Numbered from the stretch's first letter, positions 6,467-13,041 are shown. The stretch is 13,170 nt of DNA from Halobacteriales archaeon QS_9_67_15 (GCA_003023165.1 PXSD01000162.1:1-13170); one strand, 5' to 3'. Made by a program: numbers and translations. Notes: generated by a model not told the origin, from the sequence alone.

Positions 6467-6862
6467 GTGGAAATCTCAGATAAACTGCTGTGTCTGTTCA
6501 GTGCGGACGTATCGGACGACGGCGACCGGTACGTCGTGGAGGTGCCGCGGCGGGAAACCGAGACGGGGTCGATCGAGCCTGGGGAGACCTACCGGGTCGC
6601 GCTCATCTCGTCTGACATCGAGTCGACGACCGAGACGGACGAGGACAACGTTCCGTCCGAGCCGCAACCGCCGGTCGAGGCGGGAGAGATCCGCTACGTC
6701 GAGATCGAAGACATCGGCAAACAGGGCGACGGCATCGCGCGCGTCGAGCGCGGGTACGTCATCATCGTCCCCGACGCCGACGTAGGCGAACGCGTCAAGG
6801 TGGAAGTCACCGAGGTCAAGTCCAACTTCGCGGTGGGCGAGATCATCGAAGAAGACCTCTAG
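6467..6862 (+). CDS. Stand-alone TRAM-domain RNA-binding protein
   Basis: The 131-residue product (first residues MEISDKLLCLFSADV when GTG is read as Met) ends with a TRAM domain: from about residue 71, GEIRYVEIEDIGKQGDGIARVERGYVIIVPDADVGERVKVEVTEV, given here as three strands with the IGKQGDGIAR turn and the VIIVPDA strand characteristic of the fold. TRAM domains bind RNA, usually attached to tRNA-modifying enzymes; stand-alone archaeal forms have been linked to RNA chaperone and cold-response roles. The N-terminal 45 residues form a separate conserved haloarchaeal segment, joined by a Glu/Asp/Pro-rich linker. The frame is also open from ATG 6443 (139 residues), but a Shine-Dalgarno sequence 7 bases before GTG 6467 and a TATA-like site at 6424-6432 favour the shorter form. 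Confidence 0.87.
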   Translation: MEISDKLLCLFSADVSDDGDRYVVEVPRRETETGSIEPGETYRVALISSDIESTTETDEDNVPSEPQPPVEAGEIRYVEIEDIGKQGDGIARVERGYVIIVPDADVGERVKVEVTEVKSNFAVGEIIEEDL

Positions 6863-7075
6863 TTCTCCGACGTCCACTTCTGCCGGACTCGCCGCGCGCT
6901 CAGTCGCGACACCGACCACTTGGTACGGTGAGTTAACCAACGGAACCAACGGAGCGGTGAGACGCCACCGTAGGATCTCGTTATCCGGGGTTCGACGACG
7001 GACGATCGCAAGACCGCGTCGGGTTTAACCGTTCGTACCAAACCCGCTTTAGGGGTATGGTACCTCTGTGGAGAT
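6863..7075. other. 213-base gene-free stretch with paired TTAAC-N4-CGTACCAA sites
   Basis: No coding region is supported here; the minus-strand open frame crossing it is a shadow. It contains TTAAC-N4-CGTACCAA at 7025-7041 on the plus strand and the same pattern on the minus strand at 6920-6936, in opposite orientation. Such a pair suggests binding sites for one regulator, perhaps shared with the proximal repeat around the TATA box. Confidence 0.4.
7035..7063 (+). promoter_or_regulatory. Candidate operator straddling the TATA box of the gene at 7076
   Basis: gtacca (7035-7040) and its inverse tggtac (7058-7063) flank CTTTAGGGG (7047-7055), whose TTTA lies about 26 bases before the ATG and is the likely TATA box. 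A protein bound at both half-sites would cover the TATA box and transcription start, so repression, possibly autoregulation by the small winged-helix product, is a reasonable inference. Confidence 0.4.
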
Positions 7076-7327
7076 ATGAGCGCGACCACTGCGAGCGCGG
7101 CCGGCGACCAACTCACCCTCTCGGAGAAACAGCGGCGGATCCTCGGCCACCTCCGCGAACACGCCGACACGCAGACGTACTTCAAGTCACGGCTCATCGG
7201 CGATGAACTCGACCTCTCCGCCAAGGAGGTCGGCTCGAACATGACCGCCATTCAAAATAGCGACATGGACCTCGACGTGGAGAAGTGGGGCTACTCCTCG
7301 TCGACGACCTGGAAAGTCACCGCGTAG
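7076..7327 (+). CDS. Small haloarchaeal winged-helix protein (DUF7123-like)
   Basis: The 83-residue protein reads as a compact helix-turn-helix: a helix LSEKQRRILGHLREHA (15-30), a segment TYFKSRLIGDELDLSAKEVGSNMTAI (34-59) that fits helices 2 and 3 with the DNA-reading helix at AKEVGSNMTAI, and a C-terminal wing VEKWGYSSSTTWKVT (68-82). It resembles a small conserved haloarchaeal family I associate with DUF7123; the name is from memory and less sure than the fold. A DNA-binding or regulatory role is inferred. The ATG at 7076 has CTTTAG 26 bases upstream, giving a leaderless mRNA; the GGAG at 7070-7073 is too close to act as a ribosome binding site. It converges on the regulator at 7447. Confidence 0.8.
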   Translation: MSATTASAAGDQLTLSEKQRRILGHLREHADTQTYFKSRLIGDELDLSAKEVGSNMTAIQNSDMDLDVEKWGYSSSTTWKVTA

Positions 7328-7346
7328 TCGAACGGTTCTCTCGCGC

Positions 7347-7351
7347 TTTTT
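7347..7351 (+). terminator. T-run after the gene at 7076
   Basis: Five T residues lie 20 bases after the stop codon on the plus strand, a typical archaeal intrinsic terminator signal. On the opposite strand a TTGTTTTG run (7423-7430) serves the convergent regulator gene in the same intergenic space. Confidence 0.4.
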
Positions 7352-7446
7352 CGCAGACTCGAGCGGCTGCTCCCCGACGAGTAGCGTGGACGCCGGACCG
7401 GCGGAGTCAGTACTGAAGCGTCGCAAAACAAGAGAGAACGCGCCCG

Positions 7447-8049
7447 TCAGGGGTCGTAGGAGACGATGTCGTCGGCGTCGGCAGCCAGTCGGGCCGCTTC
7501 GGGACCGAAGGAGTCGGCGTGCTGGACGAGCAGAAGGAGTAGCGTCTCGGGCCGCTCGAGGTCGTACCCGTCCGTTCGCGAGAGGAGCCCGGCCGTCTCG
7601 AGCTGCTTGGCGCACTTGCTGACGGTCGGTGCGGAGACGCCGAGTTCGTCGGCGAGTGCGGTCCCCGTCGCGTCGGGCTCGCGCAGGAGCGCGACGACCA
7701 TCCCGCGCGGGGTCTCCCGGCGGAGGTAGCCGAGCGCGACCTGCTCGAACTCGGAGAAGCGGTCCGCGGGGAAGTATCGTCGGTACTCGCCGTCTTCGCG
7801 GCTCTCGACGGCTCCCTCGCGTTCGAGCCGGCGGAGGTGGTGCTGGGTCTCGCCGGTCCCGAGCTGGAGGTCGTCGCGGACCTTCGAGAAGTGCGCGCCG
7901 GGCGTCGCGGCGACGTAGCCGAGGAGGGCGTCGGGTGCGTCGCTCTCGCTCTCCCTGGCGAAGCCCACGAGCGGGCTGCTCGCGCCCAGCGCCGCGAAGC
8001 GTCTGAGCGTGGCCCGCTTGCTCTCGTCGACATGCCCCTCTCGGCCCAT
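7447..8049 (-). CDS. Double winged-helix transcriptional regulator
   Basis: This 200-residue protein has two helix-turn-helix units. The first, about 38-95, has LQLGTGETQHHLRRLEREGAV (61-81) as its recognition region followed by a wing with paired tyrosine and arginine (GEYRRYF). The second, about 113-172, has ALADELGVSAPTVSKCAKQLE (131-151) followed by a wing. This arrangement is common among haloarchaeal ArsR/MarR-like regulators; target genes and ligand are unknown. The first 35 residues include a mildly hydrophobic stretch after two arginines (LRRFAALGASSPLVGF), reminiscent of a decayed signal or membrane segment, which is odd for a cytoplasmic protein. GTTTTACC (8073-8080) sits about 28 bases before the ATG, so the mRNA is probably leaderless. 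It lies downstream of the SPFH gene on the same strand. Confidence 0.85.
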   Translation of the reverse strand: MGREGHVDESKRATLRRFAALGASSPLVGFARESESDAPDALLGYVAATPGAHFSKVRDDLQLGTGETQHHLRRLEREGAVESREDGEYRRYFPADRFSEFEQVALGYLRRETPRGMVVALLREPDATGTALADELGVSAPTVSKCAKQLETAGLLSRTDGYDLERPETLLLLLVQHADSFGPEAARLAADADDIVSYDP

Positions 8050-8072
8050 TGCGAGGTGTTTGGCGGTGGGGT

Positions 8073-8080
8073 GGTAAAAC
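8073..8080 (-). promoter_or_regulatory. TATA box of the double winged-helix regulator
   Basis: On the minus strand GTTTTACC is centred about 28 bases before the ATG at 8049, the spacing expected for a leaderless archaeal transcript. Confidence 0.55.
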
Positions 8081-8116
8081 GCCTTCGCTACTTCGGACGG
8101 TGTCGCGAGGAGGGCA

Positions 8117-8139
8117 CCGACGGACGGATAGTCCGTCGG
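8117..8139. repeat. 9-bp inverted repeat between the SPFH gene and the regulator
   Basis: ccgacggac (8117-8125) pairs perfectly with gtccgtcgg (8131-8139) around a five-base loop. It begins 21 bases after the SPFH stop and lies about 70-90 bases upstream of the regulator start, so it could be a transcript-end hairpin for the first or an operator for the second. No T-run follows it in the SPFH direction. Confidence 0.4.
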
Positions 8140-8160
8140 AAACGGTCGGATAAGAGCGAC

Positions 8161-9378
8161 TTACTCGGTTTCCGTCTCGGGTTCGGCGTCGCGCTCGCCG
8201 TCAGTGTCGACACCGCCGTCAGTCCCGGGACCGCCGACCGGACTCCCGTCCGGGTCCATCTCCGAGTCCATCTGCTCGATGACCTCGTCGGGGTCCTGGA
8301 TGTCGTCCGGGTCTTCGCCCATCTTGATCGCCTCGGCCTCCTGCTCCATCGCGTCGACGTCGACGTCGGCCTCCTTGTCGATCTCGCCGAGGATCCGTTC
8401 GATGTCGTCGAGGCCGAGCATCTCCCTGGTCTCGGCGTCGAACTCGAGGCTGTCGAGCTCGCCCTCGCCGTTGGCCTTGGCCATGTCCGTCACGTCGCTG
8501 CCGGTGAGGTGCTTCCCGTAGCGACCGAGCAGCGACGACATCTCCTGGGGGAGGATGAACGTCGACGACTCGCCCTGGCCGATCGCCTCGAGCGTCTCCA
8601 TCCCCTTGTCGATCACGGCACGTTCGCCCATCGACTCGGCGGACTTCGCACGGAGAACCGTCGAGATGGCGTCACCCTGCGCTTCGAGGATCTGGCTCTG
8701 CTTTTTCCCCTGTGCGCGGACGATGTCGGACTGCTTCTCGCCCTGGGCCTGTTCGATGGCCGAGCGCCGTTCGCCCTGCGCTTCGAGGATCATGGCACGA
8801 CGTTTGCGCTCCGCGGAGGTCTGTTGCTCCATCGCCTGCTGGACGTCCTTCGAGGGGTTGACCTCGCGGACCTCGACGCTCTCGACGCGGATCCCCCACT
8901 CGTCGGTGGGTTCGTCGAGTTCCTTGCGGATCTTGGCGTTGATCTCCTGGCGCTTGTTGAGCGTGTCGTCGAGTTCCATGTCGCCCAGCACCGCCCGCAG
9001 CGTCGTCTGGGCGAGATTCGAGACGGCCTTTTTGTAGTTGTCCACTTCGAGGAACGCCTTCTTCGCGTCCATGACCTTGATGTAGACCACGGCGTCGGCG
9101 GTCACCGGCGAGTTGTCGCGGGTGATCGCTTCCTGTCGCGGCACGTCGAGCGTCTGGGTCCGCATGTCGAAGGCGTAGGTCTTCGAGACGAACGGCGGCA
9201 CGAAGTTGATACCCGGTTCGAGGAGCTTGCGGTACTCCCCGAAAACCGTCAGCGCCCGCTTCTCGTAGGCGTTGACGATCTCCACCATCTGGTACACCAT
9301 CACGACTGCGAGCAGCAACAAGATGACTGCCACCAGCGGGAGCGCCCCACCGATCTGCAGTACTGTCGCGGGGATCAT
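8161..9378 (-). CDS. SPFH-domain (stomatin/prohibitin-like) membrane protein
   Basis: The 405-residue protein is an SPFH scaffold that oligomerises at the membrane. Residues 9-31 are one hydrophobic anchor. The SPFH domain spans about 33-205 (EKRALTVFGEYRKLLEPGINFVPPF, covering 39-63, then TQTLDVPRQEAITRDNSPV and WGIRVESVEVREVNP). A helix with exact 11-residue repeats follows, AQG at 200, 211, 222 and 233, expected to form a coiled coil. The conserved segment STFILPQEMSSLLGRYGKH is at 272-290. The last 80 residues are very acidic and low complexity. The frame is open to 9483, but ATG 9378 is preferred: it begins right before the anchor and has a CTTTTTG run 28 bases upstream. NfeD, its usual partner, is the next gene upstream on the same strand. 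Confidence 0.93.
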   Translation of the reverse strand: MIPATVLQIGGALPLVAVILLLLAVVMVYQMVEIVNAYEKRALTVFGEYRKLLEPGINFVPPFVSKTYAFDMRTQTLDVPRQEAITRDNSPVTADAVVYIKVMDAKKAFLEVDNYKKAVSNLAQTTLRAVLGDMELDDTLNKRQEINAKIRKELDEPTDEWGIRVESVEVREVNPSKDVQQAMEQQTSAERKRRAMILEAQGERRSAIEQAQGEKQSDIVRAQGKKQSQILEAQGDAISTVLRAKSAESMGERAVIDKGMETLEAIGQGESSTFILPQEMSSLLGRYGKHLTGSDVTDMAKANGEGELDSLEFDAETREMLGLDDIERILGEIDKEADVDVDAMEQEAEAIKMGEDPDDIQDPDEVIEQMDSEMDPDGSPVGGPGTDGGVDTDGERDAEPETETE

Positions 9379-9684
9379 GCGTTCGGACTTAGCTCCTCCC
9401 GACAAAAAGTGTTGGGTAGCCGACCACAGATGAACCACCGACGACGACGGGACAGCGCGACGGTTCTCCGACGGTAGCGGCAAGTATTACTGAGACACGC
9501 CGCTCCGTGGCTGCTCGGCTCGGACGGATAGCTCGGACGACGGTTCGGGACACGCCGACGCGGTGTCCGCGCTGTTTAGAGGGGCTCTCCGCCGACCCGT
9601 CTCATACGGATTATTGTAGATTATTTCCGGATTGTGCCGACCCCGGGGTCGGCGCGTACTGGTAAATCGCTACAATAATCCGTA
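9379..9684. other. 306-base gap between nfeD and the SPFH gene
   Basis: No coding region is supported. Near the SPFH start are its TATA-like run (9404-9408) and a GGAGG that is too far (16 bases) to be a standard ribosome site. A small hairpin (9548-9553 with 9563-9568) sits mid-gap, and the end next to nfeD is filled by the palindromic element at 9604-9685. Confidence 0.6.
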
Positions 9685-9685
9685 T
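9604..9685. repeat. 82-bp concentric palindromic element (MITE-like)
   Basis: Outer arms atacggattattgtag (9604-9619) and its exact complement ctacaataatccgtat (9670-9685) enclose a second perfect 18-base palindrome, gccgaccccggggtcggc (9636-9653). Both dyads share the same centre (between 9644 and 9645), and the space between is partly complementary (9627-9630 with 9659-9662; 9624-9625 with 9664-9665). The arms are AT-rich in a GC-rich region. This fits a miniature inverted-repeat element or other foreign insertion. I see no convincing target duplication. The right arm ends on the last base of the nfeD stop codon, so it may also serve as the nfeD terminator hairpin. Confidence 0.7.
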
Positions 9686-10314
9686 CAGGCGGGGTCGGTC
9701 TCGAATTCGCGGTCGGAGTCGCGGTCGTCGTCGGTCGCGGCGTCCGACCCGTCGCCGTCGGCGGCGGTCCGCTCGCGCTCGCGAGCGAGTTCGCGGTCGA
9801 TCTCGTCGACGCCGCCCGTGAGCGGTTGGACGGTGATCACGTTGCCGCCGCCGGGGTCGACGACCATCACTTCGGTCCCCTCTTCGATCTCGCCGTCGAT
9901 GCTCTTGGCGCGGTAGTAGGGGTTGAACCCCCCGGCTTCGAGTTTCACTTCGCCGCCGGTCGCGGTGATCCGCTCGGTGACGCGGCCGGTCTCGCCCCGG
10001 AGCGAGTCGGAGTCGCTGGTCTGCTCGCCGCCCTTGCCGCCGTAGAAGTCGAACTGGCGGTAGACGTAGAAGGCCGTCGCGCCGGAGACGAGGACGAGGC
10101 CGGCGAGGATGAGCGGCGCGAGGACGCCGAGTCCCGACGGGAGGAACAGTCCGACCAGTCCCGCGGCGAGGAGGGCGACGCCGAGGACGATGAAGTGTGC
10201 ACCGGGTGCGAACGCCTCGGCGATGACGAGGGCCGCTCCCGCCAGCAGGAGAAACAGCGAGAGGTTCTGCCCGACCCACGCCAGGACCGAACTCTGCCCG
10301 ATCCACTCGATCAT
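9685..10314 (-). CDS. NfeD-family membrane protein, partner of the SPFH protein
   Basis: The 209-residue protein is a short NfeD, without the ClpP-like protease domain of long forms. Three membrane segments (about 17-35, 39-58 and 62-85) are followed by a soluble OB-fold domain (about 104-166: LRGETGRVTERI, then a strand with GTEVMVVDPGGGNVITVQPL at 146-165, the NfeD-C signature). The rest, 170-209, is an acidic, probably disordered tail. NfeD proteins accompany SPFH proteins and are proposed to help membrane-protein quality control or microdomain assembly. The pair is on one strand here but separated by 306 bases with an element in between, and each has its own A/T run before the start (this one GTTTTCG, about 27 bases upstream of ATG 10314). 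Confidence 0.9.
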   Translation of the reverse strand: MIEWIGQSSVLAWVGQNLSLFLLLAGAALVIAEAFAPGAHFIVLGVALLAAGLVGLFLPSGLGVLAPLILAGLVLVSGATAFYVYRQFDFYGGKGGEQTSDSDSLRGETGRVTERITATGGEVKLEAGGFNPYYRAKSIDGEIEEGTEVMVVDPGGGNVITVQPLTGGVDEIDRELARERERTAADGDGSDAATDDDRDSDREFETDPA

Positions 10315-10386
10315 ACTCGAGGTTAGGACGCCTGTCCGAAAACACTTCTGCTCGTCGGGTATTCGGGGGTGTATTGACTCTGGCGT

Positions 10387-10806
10387 TCAGAATCGAACGA
10401 ATATCGCGTAGAGGATACCGGTCACCGCGGCGACGGCGAGCGTGATGGCGCCGACCGTCGTCGGCGTCAGCGTCGTAGGGATACTCGCGAACACGAGCAG
10501 GATGAGCAGCGCGCCCGCGCCGACGAAGACGGCGCTCTCTCTGTCCGGCGTGTCCGACTCGACCGGGACGTCGACGGCGACCGACCCCGCGACGTTGCCG
10601 CCGCTCTCGTGGTCGGTCTCTGGGGTCTCTGCGTCGTCGAACGCGACGGTCGGTCCGTCGTCGTCGTCGCCGACCGTCACGCCCCAGCTCTCGCTCTCGT
10701 CGCTCTCCTCGTCGCGCGCCGCGGTGTCGCCGGTGTCGTCGCCGACTTCGTCGACCGAGAAACGCCACTCCTCCTCGTCGTCTCCGGTCCCGGCGTCGTC
10801 TGCCAT
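10387..10806 (-). CDS. Acidic haloarchaeal protein with two C-terminal membrane segments
   Basis: The 139-residue protein has a highly acidic, low-complexity N-terminal 85 residues (Asp/Glu/Ser/Thr) with one conserved-looking patch, EEWRFSVDEVGDD (12-24). Two membrane spans follow, about 92-112 (FVGAGALLILLVFASIP) and 116-137 (VGAITLAVAAVTGILYAIFV), with a short basic end (RF). It resembles a small conserved haloarchaeal family I associate with DUF7312; that name is from memory and the function is unknown. With both spans in the membrane, the acidic domain probably faces the cytoplasm. CCTTTTGG lies 26 bases before the ATG. It sits upstream of nfeD on the same strand with 72 bases between, so a link to the SPFH/NfeD pair is possible but not shown. 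Confidence 0.75.
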   Translation of the reverse strand: MADDAGTGDDEEEWRFSVDEVGDDTGDTAARDEESDESESWGVTVGDDDDGPTVAFDDAETPETDHESGGNVAGSVAVDVPVESDTPDRESAVFVGAGALLILLVFASIPTTLTPTTVGAITLAVAAVTGILYAIFVRF

Positions 10807-10875
10807 AGCGACTCGTAACGACTGAGTACCAAAAGGACTGTCGTCCGCCCCCGCGCCCGGCCGCGGTGCGACCGG

Positions 10876-12138
10876 TCACGAATCGCGGTCGGCCGGTGCG
10901 TCTCCGGCGGTCAGCGGGACCGACAGCGACCCGGACTCGACGCGGTAGAGGAGACACCCGGCGAGCGTCAGTAGGCTCCCGTAGAGGACCGGCGTCCCGA
11001 GACGGAGGACGGGCACGACGGCGTCCATCACGGTCGCCGCCGTCTCCGGACCGACGGAGAGCGCACGGAGCGCGTCGCGGACGCCGCTGGCGGACAGCGA
11101 GACGTTCGCGAGCAACGCACCGGCGACGAACAGCTGGCGACCGCGACCCGCCGGCAGGTCGTACAGCAGGACGACCAGCGAGAACGCCGTGTAGACGTAG
11201 TAGAGCAACAGCGACGGGACGGCGACGACCATCGCGACGAGCGTCCCGTGGACCGCGACGTGGCGCTCGGTGACCGTCTCGACGCGCCAGTAGAGCGCGA
11301 CGAGGACGGGCGCGAGGAGCGCGGCCGCACCGACCGCGTACCAGACCGGATCGACGGTCGGGAACAGCACCGAGAGCGGCCGCCGGAGCGTGACGAAACT
11401 CCGACCGGGGTCGAGTCCGCCGACGAACGCGGCGCTCTCCCGCCGGGGCAAGAGCGCGTCCACGACGTACGTCCGGGTCGTGTCGACGCCGAACGCGAAC
11501 AGGCCTGTGAGCGTGAGTACGGCGGCGGTCCCGACGGCAGCGGCGATGGTGCGCCACGCGCGCTCCCGGAGGAGCCAGAGCCCGACGAGACCGGGGAAGA
11601 CCTTGACGAACGCCGGGACTGCGAGGGTCGCGCCGGCGCGGGTTTCTCGCTCGCCGACCAGCCAGACGAACCCGGCGACGAGCGCGGCGACGAGGAGGTG
11701 GTTCACCTGGCCGTACGCCAGCGAGGGGGCCGAGTGCGACGACGCCAGCAGGAACGCGAACAGCGCGACCCGCTCCGCGCGGCCGACGTCGTGGCCCAGC
11801 GACTCGACGTACCCGGCGAGCAGTCGCGTCGCGACGGCCGTCGCCAGCGCGGAGACGGCCGTGATGGCGAGGTAGCCCGGGACCCAGCTGTCGGCCGCGG
11901 CGGAGGGCAGGAAGGCGAGGACGGTCGCCGGTGGGTAGAGGTAGTGGAAGCCGCTGTCGGGCGGCGTGACGGCGTAGAAGTCGCGGCCGGCGAGGGCGGC
12001 CTCCGCGGCGACGTGATAGACGCGGTAGTTGAGACCGACGGTCCCGGGGCGGTTGACGGCGTAGTCGACCAGTGCGACCGCTCCGAGGAGTGCGCCCGTC
12101 AGGAAGACCGCGAGCGCCTGCCGCGACCGGTCGCTCAT
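10876..12138 (-). CDS. GT87-like (DUF2029) polytopic glycosyltransferase
   Basis: The 420-residue protein has about ten hydrophobic spans, typical of GT-C glycosyltransferases that use polyprenol-phosphate sugars at the membrane. Family cues are NYRVYHVAAEAALAGRDFY (37-55) in the first extracellular loop followed by LYPPATVLAF (67-76, the YPP motif), AYGQVNHLLVAAL (141-153, the GQxN motif) and FVKVFPGL (177-184, the K-x-x-P type motif). GT87 members are often mannosyltransferases; donor, acceptor and glycan here are unknown, though an S-layer glycan, glycolipid or lipid-linked oligosaccharide is likely. The acidic C-terminal tail is short. The ATG at 12138 has GCTAAGACC about 27 bases upstream. 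No other glycosylation gene is in the window, so it does not sit in an obvious glycan cluster. Confidence 0.85.
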   Translation of the reverse strand: MSDRSRQALAVFLTGALLGAVALVDYAVNRPGTVGLNYRVYHVAAEAALAGRDFYAVTPPDSGFHYLYPPATVLAFLPSAAADSWVPGYLAITAVSALATAVATRLLAGYVESLGHDVGRAERVALFAFLLASSHSAPSLAYGQVNHLLVAALVAGFVWLVGERETRAGATLAVPAFVKVFPGLVGLWLLRERAWRTIAAAVGTAAVLTLTGLFAFGVDTTRTYVVDALLPRRESAAFVGGLDPGRSFVTLRRPLSVLFPTVDPVWYAVGAAALLAPVLVALYWRVETVTERHVAVHGTLVAMVVAVPSLLLYYVYTAFSLVVLLYDLPAGRGRQLFVAGALLANVSLSASGVRDALRALSVGPETAATVMDAVVPVLRLGTPVLYGSLLTLAGCLLYRVESGSLSVPLTAGDAPADRDS

Positions 12139-12192
12139 GGCCGACGGTGTGACGGCGCGGGTCTTAGCACTGTCGGACTAATGACACGCGGT

Positions 12193-12234
12193 CACTCGGG
12201 ATGTCCGGGACGCACCGCGAGCGGCTCCCGAGTG
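12193..12234. repeat. 9-bp inverted repeat after the gene at 12277
   Basis: cactcggga (12193-12201) is perfectly complementary to tcccgagtg (12226-12234), with a 24-base loop. It starts 42 bases after the stop codon of the neighbouring minus-strand gene and may form a 3'-end hairpin; the next base pairs outward are wobbles. No T-run follows. Confidence 0.35.
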
Positions 12235-12276
12235 GTCTCCGACGGGACGGTGACCGCCGCGACCGTCGTCGCTGCC

Positions 12277-13041
12277 TCACGCGCGGTATCGCTCGGCGTG
12301 TTCGGGGCAGAACTCGGGGTCGCGCAGTTGCGCCTCTATCATGCCGGGCTGGCGGTGAGGATTGTGCAGCCGACAGTTCGCCTCGTCGCAGAAGTCCTCG
12401 CCGGTCGTCAGGTAGTGGTAGGTCTGGAGAACGTACCCTTTGATCGCGTCCGTCGTCCGGGGGTCGTCTGCGACCAGAAACTCACCTTCGACCTCGTGCT
12501 CCAGCACTTCGCGAGGTGGCGCATCGCCCGACAGCAGGGCGTGTTTCTGCTGTTCTCTGTAGTACTGCTCGGGCTTCGCGGGTGCCTCGTAGAGGCCGGG
12601 GACGGAGACCAGTCCCGGCTGGCCGAGGACGTTCACCCGCTTGTGCCAGCGGCCGTCGTGGTCGCCCCACGTACCGACGACCCGGTCGAGCAGTGGGACG
12701 TACAGGTTGGCCAGTTCGCGCTCGTCCGCGGGGAGGCAGTCGTGGAGGGTCTCCTGGACCTGCAGCCCGTCGTAGATGACGCCGCCGCCGCGCTCGGGGT
12801 TCTCCAGCGCGCGCTCCTCGTAGCGGACGATGCCGACCATCGCGTTCCCCGTCTCGCGCTCGGAGGGAGAGAGAACCCGCGCCTGCGCGAACGACTCCGC
12901 GAGGTCGTCCTCACCGGACGCCGAGAGGAAGCGGTCGCGCACCGACACGTCGGCGTCGACGCGCTCGTCCAGCCAGTCGGCGACCGCGTCGGCGTCGGCT
13001 TCGGTCGTCGGCGCGCGATACAGTGTGACCTCCTCGACCAT
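12277..13041 (-). CDS. Conserved archaeal protein with C-terminal Cys/His cluster
   Basis: This 254-residue protein resembles archaeal proteins that databases list under domains of unknown function such as DUF6775 or DUF7001; I cannot decide which, and a metallopeptidase role is unproven because no HExxH motif is present. Visible conserved-looking blocks are LHDCLPADERELANL (99-113), the stretch DHDGRWHKRVNVLGQPGLVS (127-146) followed by VPGLYEAPAKP (147-157), and a C-terminal cysteine/histidine group C218-x4-C223 with RLHNPHRQPGMIEAQL (224-239), C245 and H248, which could bind zinc. The frame opens at a TTG (13065), but ATG 13041 is preferred: a CGTTTTTG run lies about 25 bases upstream and GGGAG about 7 bases upstream. 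It stands alone, 138 bases from the glycosyltransferase. Confidence 0.75.
   Translation of the reverse strand: MVEEVTLYRAPTTEADADAVADWLDERVDADVSVRDRFLSASGEDDLAESFAQARVLSPSERETGNAMVGIVRYEERALENPERGGGVIYDGLQVQETLHDCLPADERELANLYVPLLDRVVGTWGDHDGRWHKRVNVLGQPGLVSVPGLYEAPAKPEQYYREQQKHALLSGDAPPREVLEHEVEGEFLVADDPRTTDAIKGYVLQTYHYLTTGEDFCDEANCRLHNPHRQPGMIEAQLRDPEFCPEHAERYRA

Noticed and set aside
6863..7075. tRNA-like gene in the intergenic stretch (a ggttcga at 6989-6995)
   Set aside because: The flanking bases do not form a T-arm and no acceptor or anticodon stem could be built.
7837..9477. 546-residue plus-strand open frame
   Set aside because: Antisense to the SPFH gene and the regulator; Leu/Val/Asp/His-rich composition without motifs is a mirror of the real coding strand.
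8121..9531. cggacggatag occurring on both sides of the SPFH gene (8121-8131 and 9521-9531)
   Set aside because: An 11-base match between two places in a 13-kb GC-rich window is expected by chance many times; no further similarity surrounds the copies.
9548..9568. Six-bp hairpin ggacac/gtgtcc between nfeD and the SPFH gene
   Set aside because: Too short to distinguish from chance in GC-rich DNA.
9611..11557. 648-residue minus-strand open frame
   Set aside because: Arginine-rich, low-complexity product typical of an off-frame reading of GC-rich coding DNA; it overlaps nfeD, the acidic membrane protein and the GT87 gene on the same strand.
12201..12443. 80-residue plus-strand open frame in the gap after the gene at 12277
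   Set aside because: Arginine-rich and mostly antisense to the C-terminal coding region of the gene at 12277, with no promoter-like run upstream.
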